A stretch of DNA of 64,000 bases from NCBI GenBank assembly GCA_012295275.1, contig CM022667.1:5462208-5526207 (forward strand). Direction: 5' to 3'. Positions 22,459-35,124 of the stretch are shown one piece after another. Source of the stretch: Chrysomallon squamiferum (Eukaryota; Mollusca; Gastropoda; Neomphalida; Peltospiridae). Every line of letters starts with the position of its first letter. Position 1 is the first letter of the stretch. The notes under the pieces were generated by a model, which worked only from the letters and a program-made list of their open reading frames with translations, had not been told where the DNA came from and ran no database searches. The position numbers were made by a program, and so were the translations under genes.

Positions 22459-23948
22459 GCAGATTCTAAATACTGTACGACTTGTACTCAGACGTACTCA
22501 GAGTGGACGATTTCTGTTTTAGATGAAATTTGAAACTAATAACGATGTAAACGTACAGGTATTTCAAGAAACTAATGATGATTTAAACATGCAGGTATTT
22601 CAAGAAAATCATACTGAACCTTACTGAAACCAGTTTAGGAAAATAGCAACAGACGTCAAACAGCAGATCGAGTTGATGAAACCAAAACGAGAATAAATAT
22701 CGGATTGCGATGGGAGACATTTGTTTAATTTATTTCATGTTCGTTACAAATATAATCAAATAAATTAATATTAAGTAAACAAATCCATAAATTTATAAAT
22801 AAATAAATAATTATTTTTACTGTTCAAATTTTAGTATTGTGCACAGTAGAGAACCTTTTAAAAATTAGAATATTTTATAATGTTTTTCTTCATATTCATT
22901 GCTATTTTATTATTATTACTTGTGAATGTAGTACTGGCACTAGTAGTTGCAGTAGTAATGGTAGTAGTAGTAGTAGTAGTAACCACAGGAGACTTACGTC
23001 GGGCGGTTTTTATTTTATTCGCACGATTTTTTCTTCCTTGAAAATCATCATGAAGCCCAAAAATATGATGTGATGAATTGTGAGGTTACACTAGGCAGTA
23101 CAGAACATTGATTTGAATGTTGTCACGACATCTCTCTGTAAACACTTAATAATGCAGTAAGATTTTAACGCTTCGGAATACGGCAATATGGATATTTCCG
23201 TCCATACAGATATAACATAAAGTTCAGTAAAATAAAATAAATATTAATAAGAAGAATAAAAATAATAATAATTTGTTGTATTTTTTTTTTTTTTTTTTTT
23301 TTTGTTGTTGTTGTTGTTTTTTTAAATTCCGGATTGTTTCACTTTAAATGTTTATTTTTAATGGTGACATTAGTTATTAGTGAAATGTTGGTCAGTGTTT
23401 CATTTAAATGTGATTAGAAATATTTGATTAATACGCTCAGGTTCCAGTTTGCTTATTGAACACTAACTACAATATCACTGTTAAGTTAATAACACAAATA
23501 TGAAAATATCTAGCTCAAAATCGAAACAACATAATTACATGTGCCACCATATAACCGCTAACGTGTAATGACATGACTTTCATTTATTTATTTAATTAAT
23601 TATTTATTTATTTACATCAAAATACATATTCTGTGGACCTCAGTATATTCGCGTATCATACGGCACGACCAACACAACATTGTTATTGTAAACACAGCTG
23701 ACAACAGAACAATACAAATCAGATTTCCCCGTAGCTTACATTCCACAGCTTTCCAACACGGTGTCCTTTTCTTTCAACATCATGGCGTTCTGCCAGCTTA
23801 AAAAGGCTGTCAGTATTTGTTTTTATAGTTTACATTTAATTTTTAATTTTGTATTATTATTATTATTATGTTGTTGTTTTTTTTTCGTTTAATGAACGAA
23901 ACTTATAGTTTCATATAATAAATATAGGTATTTGGCTTTTTCGATTTG

Positions 23949-23987
<39 letters not shown>

Positions 23988-24324
23988 TTCATTCATTCAT
24001 TCATTCATTTATTATTATTTATAATCAGCGTAAACATTATTTTATCTTCTTAGAGGAAAAGGATGTTGAATTTTTGAGAAACATAAACTATTCTGCACGG
24101 ATATTGTTGACTATCTCTCCGTGGTCAATATCTTGATTTATATAGGTATTTAACTTCCTGCTTTTATTATTTATTTATTTATTTATTTATTTATCTTGCG
24201 TCAACTGAAGTTTTCTAAAATGTTATGTCAAACAAAGATTTAATTTCACATGAAAAAAATCTTTCAGTCAGTTTATTGAACAACAATTTATAATCCAGAG
24301 CGCTTTAATATCCCAGAATATCAG

Positions 24325-24326
<2 letters not shown>

Positions 24327-24361
<35 letters not shown>
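24327..24361. repeat. (AT)n microsatellite
   Basis: Pure TA dinucleotide run inside the loop of the inverted repeat, upstream of the gene C promoter element. Confidence 0.9.
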
Positions 24362-24362
<1 letters not shown>

Positions 24363-24854
24363 CTTTTACCCGTACATCAGTTGACTTTATTTGCATAATT
24401 AGGACTATTTATACTTTAGCTTGAACGTTAAAAACGTTGATATAGCATGTACTGATAATTACAGCTTTTGCAGACAAACTAGATCACAAGTGGCTGTGAA
24501 AAGGTTAGATATATATATATATTTTTTTTTTTTTGGCTTTTTTTTTTTTCATAAAATACCTACAGGATATTTTTATTTTGACTCATTTTGTTTTTCAAAA
24601 TTCTTATCCTTTAAATTATTAGTTTTATCATAGCATTCAAATAAAACAATTATGACAAGGAAATATTACTGAAACTATTAAATATTTTAAAGTGAAAATG
24701 GTTTATCAAATAAAGTACATCATTTAGAATGGTTTATGAGGCATTTTAGAACATGTAGACAGATTTTTATATATGAGCTTATGAACTGACGAGGGGAGGT
24801 AATAATTAGGGCTGCAAATGCTATTAATATGATGTCTAGAAGCTTTCTCTCTCA

Positions 24855-24967
24855 TGACGTCACTTGGCAGACGTAATCAGAGATGCGTTCTTCGAGTCAG
24901 TACTAAACAATAACAGATTACAACATTAATGTTGAATGTGGACCAGTAGTATTATCGTTGATTTACG
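24855..24967 (+). promoter_or_regulatory. CRE-containing promoter and 5' non-coding exon of gene C
   Basis: TGACGTCA at 24855-24862 is followed by GGCAGACGTAATCAGAGA and, ~100 bp on, by ATTTACG joined to a GTATGT donor at 24967/24968. The same series (CATGACGTCACT.GGCAGACGTAATC ... GATTTACG followed by GTAGGT) occurs upstream of gene D. Because the signal exons of C and D begin at an acceptor two bases before the ATG, a non-coding first exon ending here is expected. A second TGACGTCA lies at 25064-25071. The transcription start is not defined by the sequence. Confidence 0.55.
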
Positions 24968-25519
24968 GTATGTTAAAATATTTCATTGCTCATTTCTGCA
25001 TAACTTGTAGGCTGTAGTGTCAGGTATACTATCTGTTATAACGATGAAGGACACATTTTCAAATGACGTCATCAAACATAAGGGATTGTTTTCTTTTTGG
25101 TTTCCGTTGTGGTGTGTTTACGTCGTATTCGATTACAAAATTGGGATATTTCAAAATAATTCGATCCATATGTTAGTAGAAACTATGTTTATATATAAAT
25201 AAATAAATAAATAATAAAAGCAGGAAGTTAAATACCTATATAAATCAAGATATTGACCACGGAGAGATAGTCAACAATATCCGTGCAGAATAGTACGCTT
25301 CTCAAAAACTTTAGTAGTAGTAGTAGTAGTAGTACAAATCTAATTCCTGAAATAGATATGTTCATACCTTCGAATACTTGTTCCTGCTAAATCTTGAAAG
25401 TACCGTTTTTAAACGTTGTTTTTGTTAATTTGGCATTTGAAACTGATACAAGTAATATTGTGATTGTGTCAGATATACTTGTCTTGTTATCTGGCTGTGA
25501 AGTATATGTAAATGAGATA

Positions 25520-25576
<57 letters not shown>

Positions 25577-26069
25577 CTACTGTTTCTTATCTAAGTGCCA
25601 TCATTATTATTTTATGATTATGATAATTTCTGTTTATGCTTATCTGTATATATTTTTATGTAGTATGTATCTATGTATGTGTTTCAGTATGCATACGTTT
25701 TATATGCATGAATATATCTGCGAATGTGTTGTGTGTGCTACCTGTATTTTATATGTATACAGGTACGTATTTATTTAGTGTATATGTGTAACTAGATCGT
25801 GCTGTATTGACATATTTTGCTGTTTCCTTATTTCTTTGGATATTTAATTTGTTATCAATTATTTTAATTGTTTTGCATTGTGTATTCAATGAAACGGGTA
25901 TAGCAGCATTCCGAAAGCATGCACGCACTCACAAAACCATGCACTCAAAGATTTATGTAAAACAGGATGAAAGAATGCACACGTAATTAAATTACTGTTT
26001 TGTAAAAGAGGAATTGCAGATAATGAATAAAATCTTTTTTATTCTTTCTTTTTTTCTCTCTCCGAACAG

Positions 26070-26141
26070 AAATGTTTTATTATTCGACTGTTCTTCATAT
26101 TAGTGGGATTGTTCTTCCATTTGTCTTGAACTGTGCTGAAG
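26070..26141 (+). CDS. Signal-peptide exon of gene C
   Basis: The exon starts right after the acceptor ...CCGAACAG with AA then ATG (26072), and gives 23 codons plus one base to a GTAAGT donor (phase 1). The peptide is MFYYSTVLHI / SGIVLPFVLNCAE, a hydrophobic signal sequence. It resembles the signal exons of D and E (shared TVLHI core and closing CAE/VE) and has the same 23-codon length as A and B. The Ig exon at 28121 continues in frame. Confidence 0.82.
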
Positions 26142-27011
26142 GTAAGTTTACTGTAATACAAACAATCTAAATTATGCTTAAGCATATCTCAAAAAAAGTT
26201 TATGAAAAAACATTTTACACTGATGTACGTACGTATGTTGTAATGAATTTTGTTATTATCTTTTTCATTCTTCTCGATGTTTGTGTATGTTTTAGACATG
26301 ATCAGATATTCTGTATAATATTTTATAATGTTATAAAAGATTATGAACAGGCAATATAATAATACCTTAAAAGGTAAAGAAATACGTTTGTTGTTGTTTT
26401 TTTAAATCATTTTCACTTTTAAATTTAAAATAAATAATAAATAAATAAAAAAATAAAAATATTTCGAAAAATTCATAAAGTGAAAATAAAAACAAAAGAT
26501 AAGAAAATGAAAAGAAAATAATAGAGAAATAAAGAAATAAGAAAAATATAAAGTTTGAAGATGAGCACATGATTTTTCGATTTTTCCTCTAGCTAAACTG
26601 AGGTTAAAATGTAAAAAAAACTATTTTCTCTTTGTCGAGACAAAGAAAAGTAAATACACTTTAAAATGAAAAGTTAAACTTCATTTATTTCTGGAAATAA
26701 TTTCTTGAGTTGGTATATAGCACGTATGCATATTACAGAAACTGCCGAAAGTAATAGCATTGAATAATTTCAAACTAGTGATGATTGGTTCTTCATAATA
26801 AATAGTGTAATAACATTCATTACTGAGTATTCGTATCACCGAATTTCGTACACAGTTTTTATAATCATTATTAATTTATGATTATGATCATTTCTATTTA
26901 CGTTGAGGAGAATATATTTCACTTTAAATCTTTCAGGGTTTTCTTTGGTGGGGGGTTGTTTCTTTTTTTTGGTGTTTTTTTAATAAATAAATAAATTATG
27001 AAACATTGTGA
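26142..27011. other. Intron 1 of gene C, no further exon seen
   Basis: AT-rich intronic sequence with short poly-A/T tracts. Reading frames here are low-complexity (Phe/Leu/Ser-rich) and have no Ig or membrane features. Confidence 0.5.
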
Positions 27012-27139
27012 ACCATTGATCATAATCATATGACAAATCAATAAATAACATATTAGTGCACATGCAGAAATACTTGAAAATATAATCTTTTCATAAATCT
27101 CTAGATAATAGCGATTTTCTATTTATTTTGTTTTGTTTG

Positions 27140-27177
<38 letters not shown>

Positions 27178-27427
27178 TATAAGATAATATATTTTCAGCA
27201 GATAAAGTTTTATTTAATGCACTTTTTTATTTTATTTTATTTTATAAAATTAATTGTTGATATAGTTTAGTTTATTCACTTTTGACTGGAAATACTTTAC
27301 ATGTACATACGTACTGCTTGATTGATTTAAGAATGTTTATATAATGCACCTGTCTTTGTGATATTTCAGCATTATTTTATTATTTAATTTTTTTCAATTT
27401 TAACTGCAAAAGCCTAATTTACTTTAT

Positions 27428-27465
<38 letters not shown>

Positions 27466-29123
27466 CATACATGTATATTACAGATATAGACAGAGACATA
27501 CGTATATACTGCATACATATACATACGTACTGATTAATGTTTATAGGCATAGGATAACCAGTAACATGGTGAAAATTATCAAAACTCAGGGTTTGATGGA
27601 ATTAATTAAACCACATTCAACAGATCAAAATGCTTTTTAAACTATCCTAACCAGATTCACACTTTCAGAATAATTACAGATTTCGTATTAAAGAATTAGG
27701 TCTTTTCACAAACATACTTATTGTTCATGCTTGCCAAATGTGGGAAAATTTGAAGTTTAAATGCAAAGTCTGTATATAAAAACAACATGTTTTGTTTACT
27801 AACTTGATTTTATTTACATTCAAGTTTTAAAATAATTATTTTATTTTGTCTGCTACGAATAATTTCTGCCCTTTTGTCAACAATGAAATTAATTAATTCA
27901 GTGTTTCTGAGTATGACTCAATGATCAACAGTGGTAATAGCTCCTTTGGCAATTATGTAATATGTATTTATTACATTTTTTATGTTGTACGTGTGTTTAC
28001 GTGTGGTCAAAATACTATGTTAAATTCATTTGCTTTTATATTAATTACAAATTACCTGGTCATACATTTCTGTTTTCATACAGTATTATTTGAGCACAAG
28101 TACAAATCTGTATTTTTCAGGATATTCAGTACTTCTCTCTGGGTTACCAAACCACCCATCCTATACTCTGATCTGCACAGTGAAAGATGCTGCTGGGCTT
28201 GATGATCTTATAGTGTTCAAGAGGCAAACATCGCCAATGTTCGTTTCTTCAATAGAACAATCTCCTATAAAAGGATGTTTTGTGTTCAATAATCCACTAC
28301 CAGGTTACGTTGCAAGTTGTGGAAATGGCACAGAGGACACTGAATCACAGACTAAAACTTACTCTCTGGAGATAAATAGTGTTAAAGATGTAGACCATAC
28401 TCTTTGGTGGTGCTCACTGCAAACAAATAAAACACATAGCAAGACTCACAGATTAATATTTGAAAGTAAGTTGATATCACTTAATGATTTGTTTATTTTA
28501 GAAAAATATTTATTTTCTTTTTTCTACAGAGACATACATTGCTAACATTTCATATATCTATGTACTTTGTCAGAGGTACGTATTAATGCATTTCAGAAAC
28601 AAAGTTTATGTGCATCGAAGTCACGTCAAAGTAGAAAGATCAATGAAAATAATCGTTTTTTTTTTTTTTAATACAAACTGATATATTCCACAAACTATAT
28701 AATTACTAACAATTTAGAGCTTAACCATTTTTCCTCAAAGAACAAAGAGCACAAAATAATGAATGGTTTGTTTTAAGTAATCACTAAAAATGTATTACCT
28801 AATTATCATGACATGATTAATCAAACACAGACAAACTGTTCTAAGAAAACGTTGCATTTACATTTTTAGTCACATTGGCTGTTTATGTTTTACTGACCAG
28901 TTTAAAATGAGAAAACATGCACATGTTGAAAACTGTTGAAGAAATCTAATTATTCTGAAAGTTTTAATCCGGTTAGGATAATTCAAAAAGTATTTTGATC
29001 TGTTGAATGTGGTTTAATTTATTCCATCAAACCCTGAGTTTTGATATTTTTCACCATGTGACTGGCTATCCTATGCCGCCACACATATACACATTAACCA
29101 GTAGTGTGTGTGTGTGTGTGTGT

Positions 29124-29160
<37 letters not shown>

Positions 29161-29541
29161 TAGATATATAAAGTAAATTAGCCTTTTGCAGTTAAAACTG
29201 AATAAATTTAATTAATAAAATAATACGGAAATATCACAAAGACAGGTCCATAATATAAACATTCTTAAATCAAACAACCAGTACGTATGTATATGTAAAG
29301 TATTTCCAGTTAAAATTGAATAAAATAAAATATATTAACAATTACTCTATCAAAAATAAAATAAAATATAAAAAAAAAGTACATCAAACAAATCTTTATC
29401 TGCTGAAAATATATTACCTTACACAGAAAAAAATAAAAATAAAAAATAAAAAAATCGCTAGTATCTAGATATTTATGAAAAGATTATATTTCTGCCTCTC
29501 CATTAAAGTGTTATTTATTGATTTATCATATTAGTATGATC
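27012..29541. repeat. ~0.6-kb inverted repeat flanking the gene C Ig exon
   Basis: The arm at about 27012-27665 returns in reverse complement at about 28935-29541. Matching landmarks include GATCAAAATGCTTTTTAAACT versus its complement near 28993, the CA/TG repeats, and CATTGATCAT at the outer ends. The ~1.3-kb loop contains the whole Ig exon of gene C with both splice sites. The right arm ends next to a hAT-like element. Confidence 0.88.
28121..28465 (+). CDS. Ig-domain exon, subfamily II (gene C)
   Basis: A 345-nt exon between TATTTTTCAG and GTAAGT, phase 1-1. It encodes one Ig-like domain: YTLICTVKD (B-strand Cys), GLDDLIVFKR (strand C without Trp), a second cysteine pair (KGCFVF and ASCGNG) and DHTLWWCSL (F-strand Cys). 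NGT and NKT are possible glycosylation sites. It is the plus-strand relative of the minus-strand exons at 12905 and 13579 (shared EQSP, PGY and KINEV/EINSV motifs). It lies in the loop of a long inverted repeat. The open frame upstream of the acceptor is intronic read-through and was excluded. Confidence 0.87.
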
Positions 29542-30210
29542 AATGATTGCCAACGCGGGCGCACTCCCCACGGGGGGTGAATTTCAAAGTGATACAACAC
29601 AACCAAACTTCTAGCTACAGTTCGTCTACACGTCATCGTGTATCTGGCAGCCGCTACTAGCAGTTTGTTTACACTCTGGAGCTGATTTTAATCACAGCTG
29701 CATCGCATGTCACAGATCGCTGTCGCACAACGATGAGTCTATTAAAGCTATATTCAGATTTATGAAGAGCAGAGGCTCAATACTCAACTAATTTGGCAAG
29801 AAAAAACTGTTACCTTTCCCATCCTCATATCTGGTAGAATGTGCTTTTGGTGCTGTCAGTGACTTATTACTGAAAAAAAAACAAATTGATTGGATAACAC
29901 AAAACAAGGAGATTTAAGTTCAAAACTGATTTCATTAATCCCTCGAATACAAACACATAAAGGTCAAGGGTCTCACTAACTGACTAACTTGCATTATTTT
30001 ATCTTGAGTAAGGTAGGTTTAAGTTGAACTTAAATTAGAAAAAAAAAATGGTTTGCCTAATGTTTAGCTTTGTTTAATTAAAGGATTTCTACATTACATT
30101 ACAGTAATTACATTTTTCAAAACTCATTTTGCTTTTATATCAAAGGGAACGTAAGCGTATTTTTAGATATTGAGGTAGAGAATGGAACAAAAGAGGTTGA
30201 GAAGCACTGG
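29541..30210 (+). mobile_element. Decayed hAT-type element (ZBED-like transposase remnant)
   Basis: Near 29840 a plus-strand frame reads LVECAFGAVSDLLLKK, then degraded remnants of a Gln/Arg-rich segment, IN.RIQTHKGQGSH and LT.L. This is the order seen at the C-terminal dimerisation region of ZBED5/SCAND3-type hAT transposases. The left end CAATGATTGCCAAC and the complement of the right end CAGTGCTTCTCAAC match at 10 of 14 positions, as hAT termini would. The coding part has frameshifts and most of the transposase is missing. Family naming rests on motif memory, not on a search. Confidence 0.65.
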
Positions 30211-31313
30211 ATTATGATACTGATTATTAGTTAGATTCTTTTTTTCATCTTTATTCTTACCTGCACTTTTCCTCATAACACTTTGGAGGTGACATATATA
30301 TATATATGCTGTTCTTGAGGCAAGTGGGTCATTCACTGTTTATAGTTGCACGAGTATATCAAACTGAAATGAATGTCTACCAGATATCTGCAATATCGTG
30401 TCCCCTTGTCACACTCAGTGGTGGATGGGGTAAAGAAGAAGAATATGAAGCAGACGAGATAATTGCAATCTATGTTGAAACCGCAAACATTATTTCACAT
30501 TTACATTTTATGATGAAAAACCCAGGTACCATTTGAATTTAATCAAGAATACGTAGGTCAACCACTGATAAACATGGCCAACATTTATCAGTTCATCTAA
30601 TAATAACACATGGCACAAAATAAATAAATAAATTTGCAGTAATCTCTCATCATTGCTGAGAGGATGAAGATTTGTGAAAATATACAACTTATCGCAACAA
30701 AGATTTTTACCTTATTTTTAGTAAATCCTCCTTCCAGACCAGATATCTTAATGTATCTGAGAAACTTTATGTTAAGCATATATTATGATGCGTTAGTTGC
30801 AAGAAGTATGGATTTTTGCAGAAATAAGCAGACTTCTCGTTAAAATGACCATGGCTGCAAGTTTATCGATAGGCAGACATTTTTCATACATGATGTAAAT
30901 TGGACAAAAATGGGTTGAACAAGATAGTGTTGAAAAAACAACGATGAAGCTAGGAAACCGGATATCACACCATCTGCTAAGACACAAAAATCTTAGGCTG
31001 CTGCCATTCAGTTACCTGTCAAAAGAGTCAGAATACACAGGGACTTAACGTCTTTTCTGATTAATACGAATATAGACATTTCTCAGATGTTCAAAACAGA
31101 GAAAACAACAACAACAACAAACAAACAAACATAAAACAATCCCATAATCCGCCATATACGTCAGGTTCTGAGATGCCAGTAAAAGTAAGATTTGCAAAAA
31201 GTAAATATCTTCACGAGGATTGGTAAGAAATTAGTTAACACTTAAAATTACAAACACTATGGAACTGCTTGTTGACAACCTATAATAATAATAATGATTA
31301 TTATTATTATTAT

Positions 31314-31345
<32 letters not shown>

Positions 31346-31750
31346 TTATAAGAAACGAAAAATTAAAAGGTAATGCATGTAGAAAATTAATATTATTACT
31401 TTTTAAAAAATATTTTGTTATGAGCCTAATTTAAGAAAAATAATGTAAACAGAATTATTACTTCATTTAAATTCCGGTTTCTCATTGTGATAGCCCCAAT
31501 TACAACACCACGGACCGGTGTGATATTGGTACATGCATATATAATAATTGTCAAAAATCTTAATGTAAAGACTTTATACATGTTTTTTATTTCAGTACAT
31601 AAAGATATTAATTTTGATACGCTTTTAGATAGTTCATATAATTAATGATTCAATATTTCTAATATTAATATGCAAAACAAGCTATATGAGTCATATTTTA
31701 TAAATTTATAGACACGAATTACAAGTAATTATGACACACAATTTTGAAAA
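30211..31750. other. Gene C intron, no exon recognised
   Basis: Between the hAT remnant and the tandem repeat upstream of the transmembrane exon I find only AT-rich sequence and a TTA/GTA triplet run at 31295-31345. Short frames at 30306-30536 (plus) and 31761-32099 (plus, just past the end of this stretch) have no recognisable domain and no convincing splice sites. Confidence 0.45.
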
Positions 31751-32109
31751 ATAAGCTGCCATGATTAGATCTTTTCCAGTAACAAGCAATCTGTTTTCCA
31801 GTAACAACAGCAGTATCAACAACAACAGTAATGATAATGACTGGCCAGTATCGATCAGTCTTCACACACAATTCACTACTGAAACTGAAAACGATTATTC
31901 TGACATTAAGAAACATCGATCGACGAAGATAAATTTGGCAGTAAATATAGTTATAAAGCAATATTTCAGTTATAATGAATGCATACGTATGGCTGTAGAT
32001 TGCCTCGGTAGATATATGTACGTGACCTCAATGATTATAGGTAGATATATTTACGGATATCCATTATATGACACAGGAAGCAACAAATTACGTGTATGAA
32101 AAGTACTGC

Positions 32110-32420
32110 TTTTACTGTCTTAACGTGCTCTGTATTACATGACGTAACAAGCTCTGCCTTACATGTCGTAACGAGCTCTATGACGTGTTACAGTGAGCTC
32201 TGCTTTACGTATTAAAATTAATTCAGTTTCTGTGTTATAACTAGTTATGCTTTATTTTATAGTGAGCTTTGTTTCCCGTGTTACAACGAGCTCTGCTTTA
32301 CGTACTAAAATTAACTCAGTTTTGTCTGTCATAACGAGCTGTGCTTTATATAATAATGAGATTTGTTTTCCGAGTTCTGCTTTACGTATTAAACTTGTTA
32401 CAGCGAGCTCTGTTTCACGT
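32110..32420. repeat. Imperfect tandem repeat, GAGCTCTGCTTTACGT type
   Basis: Several imperfect copies of a unit built from (T)AACGAGCTCTGCTTTACGT and ATTAAAATTAACTCAGTTT. A related array lies at 45850-46110, at the same distance upstream of the transmembrane exon of gene D. Both arrays belong to the duplicated 3' gene segments. Confidence 0.75.
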
Positions 32421-32594
32421 CTTTTTTACAATTTTTCATATTATGTCTATACACATTCATGCCGAAATCTACACTGCATGTTGTAATAAGCTCTACGTTG
32501 TCTGTAAAAGAAAGACAACTAAACAAAAATAAACAAAAATAAACACAATTAATCAAAACATTCCGTAGATTAGAATAATGTTATGGTATTAAAA

Positions 32595-32625
<31 letters not shown>

Positions 32626-32713
32626 GTCTATGCATTAAAGATATATTTAAATGAGATAAATATATGTAAATAAGAAAACACGTCTGATTATTATTCTATT
32701 CTGATTTTTCCAG

Positions 32714-32777
32714 ATGCCGTATCACTTGCCGCCTGCACAAGGTCTGTAGTATCGACAATTATTGTGTGCATTATTTG
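32714..32777 (+). CDS. Transmembrane exon of gene C
   Basis: A 64-nt exon between TTTTTCCAG and GTAAGT, entering in phase 1 and leaving in phase 2. It reads AVSLAACTRS and then VVSTIIVCII, the first half of a hydrophobic membrane helix. The exon at 46346 in gene D is homologous and of identical length and phase, which supports both. A (TC)n tract starts a few bases after the donor in both genes. Type I topology follows from the upstream signal peptide and Ig domain. Confidence 0.7.
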
Positions 32778-32782
32778 GTAAG

Positions 32783-32909
<127 letters not shown>

Positions 32910-32949
32910 TTTGTTCACTTAATCCTCTTTTCTTTTCTTTTTTTTCAGC

Positions 32950-32977
32950 TATGTGAAGATCATTTTTTCTTTTTAAA
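32950..32977 (+). CDS. Terminal exon of gene C: end of membrane helix and stop
   Basis: After a strong polypyrimidine acceptor (TTTTTTTTCAG) the phase-2 frame reads C-YVKIIFSF and then TAA at 32975-32977. Joined to the preceding exon this gives a complete hydrophobic helix with essentially no cytoplasmic tail. An AATAAA at 33141-33146 could serve polyadenylation. The gene D promoter begins about 0.6 kb further on, so there is little room for more exons of gene C. The call depends on this acceptor being used. Confidence 0.5.
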
Positions 32978-33224
32978 GGAATGGAATATTGAATTTTCCA
33001 GAAATACAAACTGTTCTACACTGATATTGTTGATAGTTCACTGACTGACTGGTATCCGCAACAATATTTATTTATTTATTTATTTTATTTATTTATTTAT
33101 TTATTTTGCGCCAATTGATGTTTTACAAAATGTTATGTGAAATAAAGAGTTCATTTCACATGAAATAAATATTTTAGCCTGTTTATTCATCACCAATTTA
33201 TTATCCCAGTATGTCATTAACACA

Positions 33225-33328
<104 letters not shown>

Positions 33329-33750
33329 CGTTTACTCCTAAATCTGTTGAACCCTTTTTGTCCTTTTGCTTGAAAGACACAGTGTTGATATGGTATGAAT
33401 TGATAATTACAGCTTTTGTATGCACAGATGATGTGAAGACGAACTAGTTATAACTGACATCAGAATTAATGCAAGTATACGATGTCTTTCAATATACAGT
33501 AGTCTCGCGCGATTAAAATTATGTACGTGCTGATACAGATTTATTTATAATGCACATGGAATGTTCTAGATTACTGGCTGTGAAAAGATTAGATCTTTGT
33601 TTTCTACCTTTTCCATAATATATGTACAGATTTATTTATTTATTTATTTCTCTATTTATTATTTTAGAACATGCGGACACATTTATATGTATGCGCTTCT
33701 CAACTGATGACATAATATAATAATCAGGGCTACGTTACCTTTCTTTCACA

Positions 33751-33900
33751 TGACGTCACTGGGCAGACGTAATCAGAGAAGCATGATTGGAGTCAGTACT
33801 AAACATTAATATATTAGAACATTAATATATTAGAACATTAATGTTAAATACGAAACAGTCTTTTAACGATTTTGGTGAACCGTATTATCATTGATTTACG
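33751..33900 (+). promoter_or_regulatory. CRE-containing promoter and 5' non-coding exon of gene D
   Basis: TGACGTCA at 33751-33758 within CACATGACGTCACTGGGCAG, then GACGTAATCAGAGA, two tandem copies of ATTAATATATTAGAAC, and GATTTACG joined to a GTAGGT donor at 33900/33901. The block is collinear with the promoter of gene C at 24.85-24.97 kb. The upstream sequence also resembles the 3' region of an older gene copy, as at gene C. Confidence 0.55.
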
Positions 33901-34403
33901 GTAGGTTTTAACATTTTATTCATTTCTTACACTTTTTAAATAATTAAATCGTAGTCTGTATAATGTGGAGGCTATACTATAAAGGTGAAGGACAAAATGT
34001 CAACTAACGTCATCAAATATATAGGACTTTTTTTATGAATTATAAGTCAGTAACAGCTCCGTTTATTAGAAATACTAAATTGAATCTGTTTATTTAGATT
34101 ATTTTCTACCTCATTTGGTTTTGATATTTTAGTTATGACTATTGTTAAGACTTATACTAGTTTTCCTATAAGTAAATCCTATAAGTGAATAAATATAATA
34201 TTGCTATCTAAAATACTAAATTAGTAAATAGTATCGACTGAAATTGATTTTGACAGAAGTCAAAATAACTAAGATACAACCATCTGTCTGTATATATGTA
34301 CGCATCTTTTGTTAGTACGCTATGTACGAAATGTTCAAAATCAGGTAATGTACATTTCAGGGTTGTATGGAAAAATTGGCACCTTATTTATTTTTTCTGT
34401 ATA

Positions 34404-35124
34404 GGGTAAGGTGGGATAATTCTGGCCCCCTTTTCCATTCAACCTCACCTATAGCTTCAAAGACAAAAGGAAACAACAAACTGAAGTGAATAATGTTTAG
34501 TCTATCCATTTCTGCTTCAAAACCCCCAAACACTATATTCATAGTGCTTAAACTTTTGAGCCTTTTCTTCTTCCTTCCCCTTCCGATCTGCCAACTCTTC
34601 TTCATACCTTTCGTCTTCTGTCAGTTCCACGGCATTCCTCATCCTCTTGATTTTATTTTAAGTTTTACCATGGACTTTCAACTGTTTCAAAAAACTTAAA
34701 TAAAACTCAGAAAGAACTATATCAATGTCAAAACTGTTGATTTCACCACCACATATGGGGACCAGATTTGCCCCAAGTGGTGGAAGTAAATAAAACACAC
34801 ACCTTTTGCCTAATTACCACATATTAATCAATTTGCTTCTGTTGAACTTAATAATTGATTTTATATTTACCTGTTGTAAGTTATCACTAACCTTACATCT
34901 ATAGAACTAAAAAAATAACCCTCACTTTTGAAACCTCAAATTGCACTTTTTTTAGAACCTTGTTGTTTTTACTACTTTTAAGGCCACTATAGTCCATGTG
35001 TAAATGGCTGATTACCTACATGTTTTTTTCTAATGAGAGATAGTAACATTCTATTTATGTCAACAAAGTTCAAGAAGACTGAGCAGAACAGAATGGTGGG
35101 GGCGAGGATTACCCTACCTTACCC
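34404..35124. mobile_element. ~720-bp terminal-inverted-repeat DNA element
   Basis: The left end GGGTAAGGTGGGATAATTCT and the complement of the right end GGGTAAGGTAGGGTAATCCT form terminal inverted repeats of about 27 bp, both followed by a GCCCCC block. The element is flanked by TA on each side, the usual Tc1/mariner-pogo target duplication. On the minus strand near 34.55-34.65 kb a charged frame (NAVELTEDERYEEEL, then RKGKEEEKAQKF) looks like a leftover transposase C-terminus. It lies inside a ~1.5-kb stretch present in the first segmental copy and absent from the second. Confidence 0.75.

Larger units (their letters stand above)
24070..25312. repeat. ~105-bp inverted repeat flanking the gene C promoter
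   Basis: The arm at about 24070-24175 (containing CACGGATATTGTTGACTATC) is repeated as its reverse complement at about 25201-25312. The ~1-kb loop contains the TGACGTCA element and the first non-coding exon of gene C. The left arm is similar to the 3' end of gene C (32.98-33.1 kb), so it may be a leftover 3' region of an older gene copy. Confidence 0.85.

Noticed and set aside
31761-32099. 112-codon plus-strand frame before the gene C membrane exon
   Set aside because: No domain and no splice context; an overlapping frame on the other strand and Asn/Ser-rich composition suggest chance.
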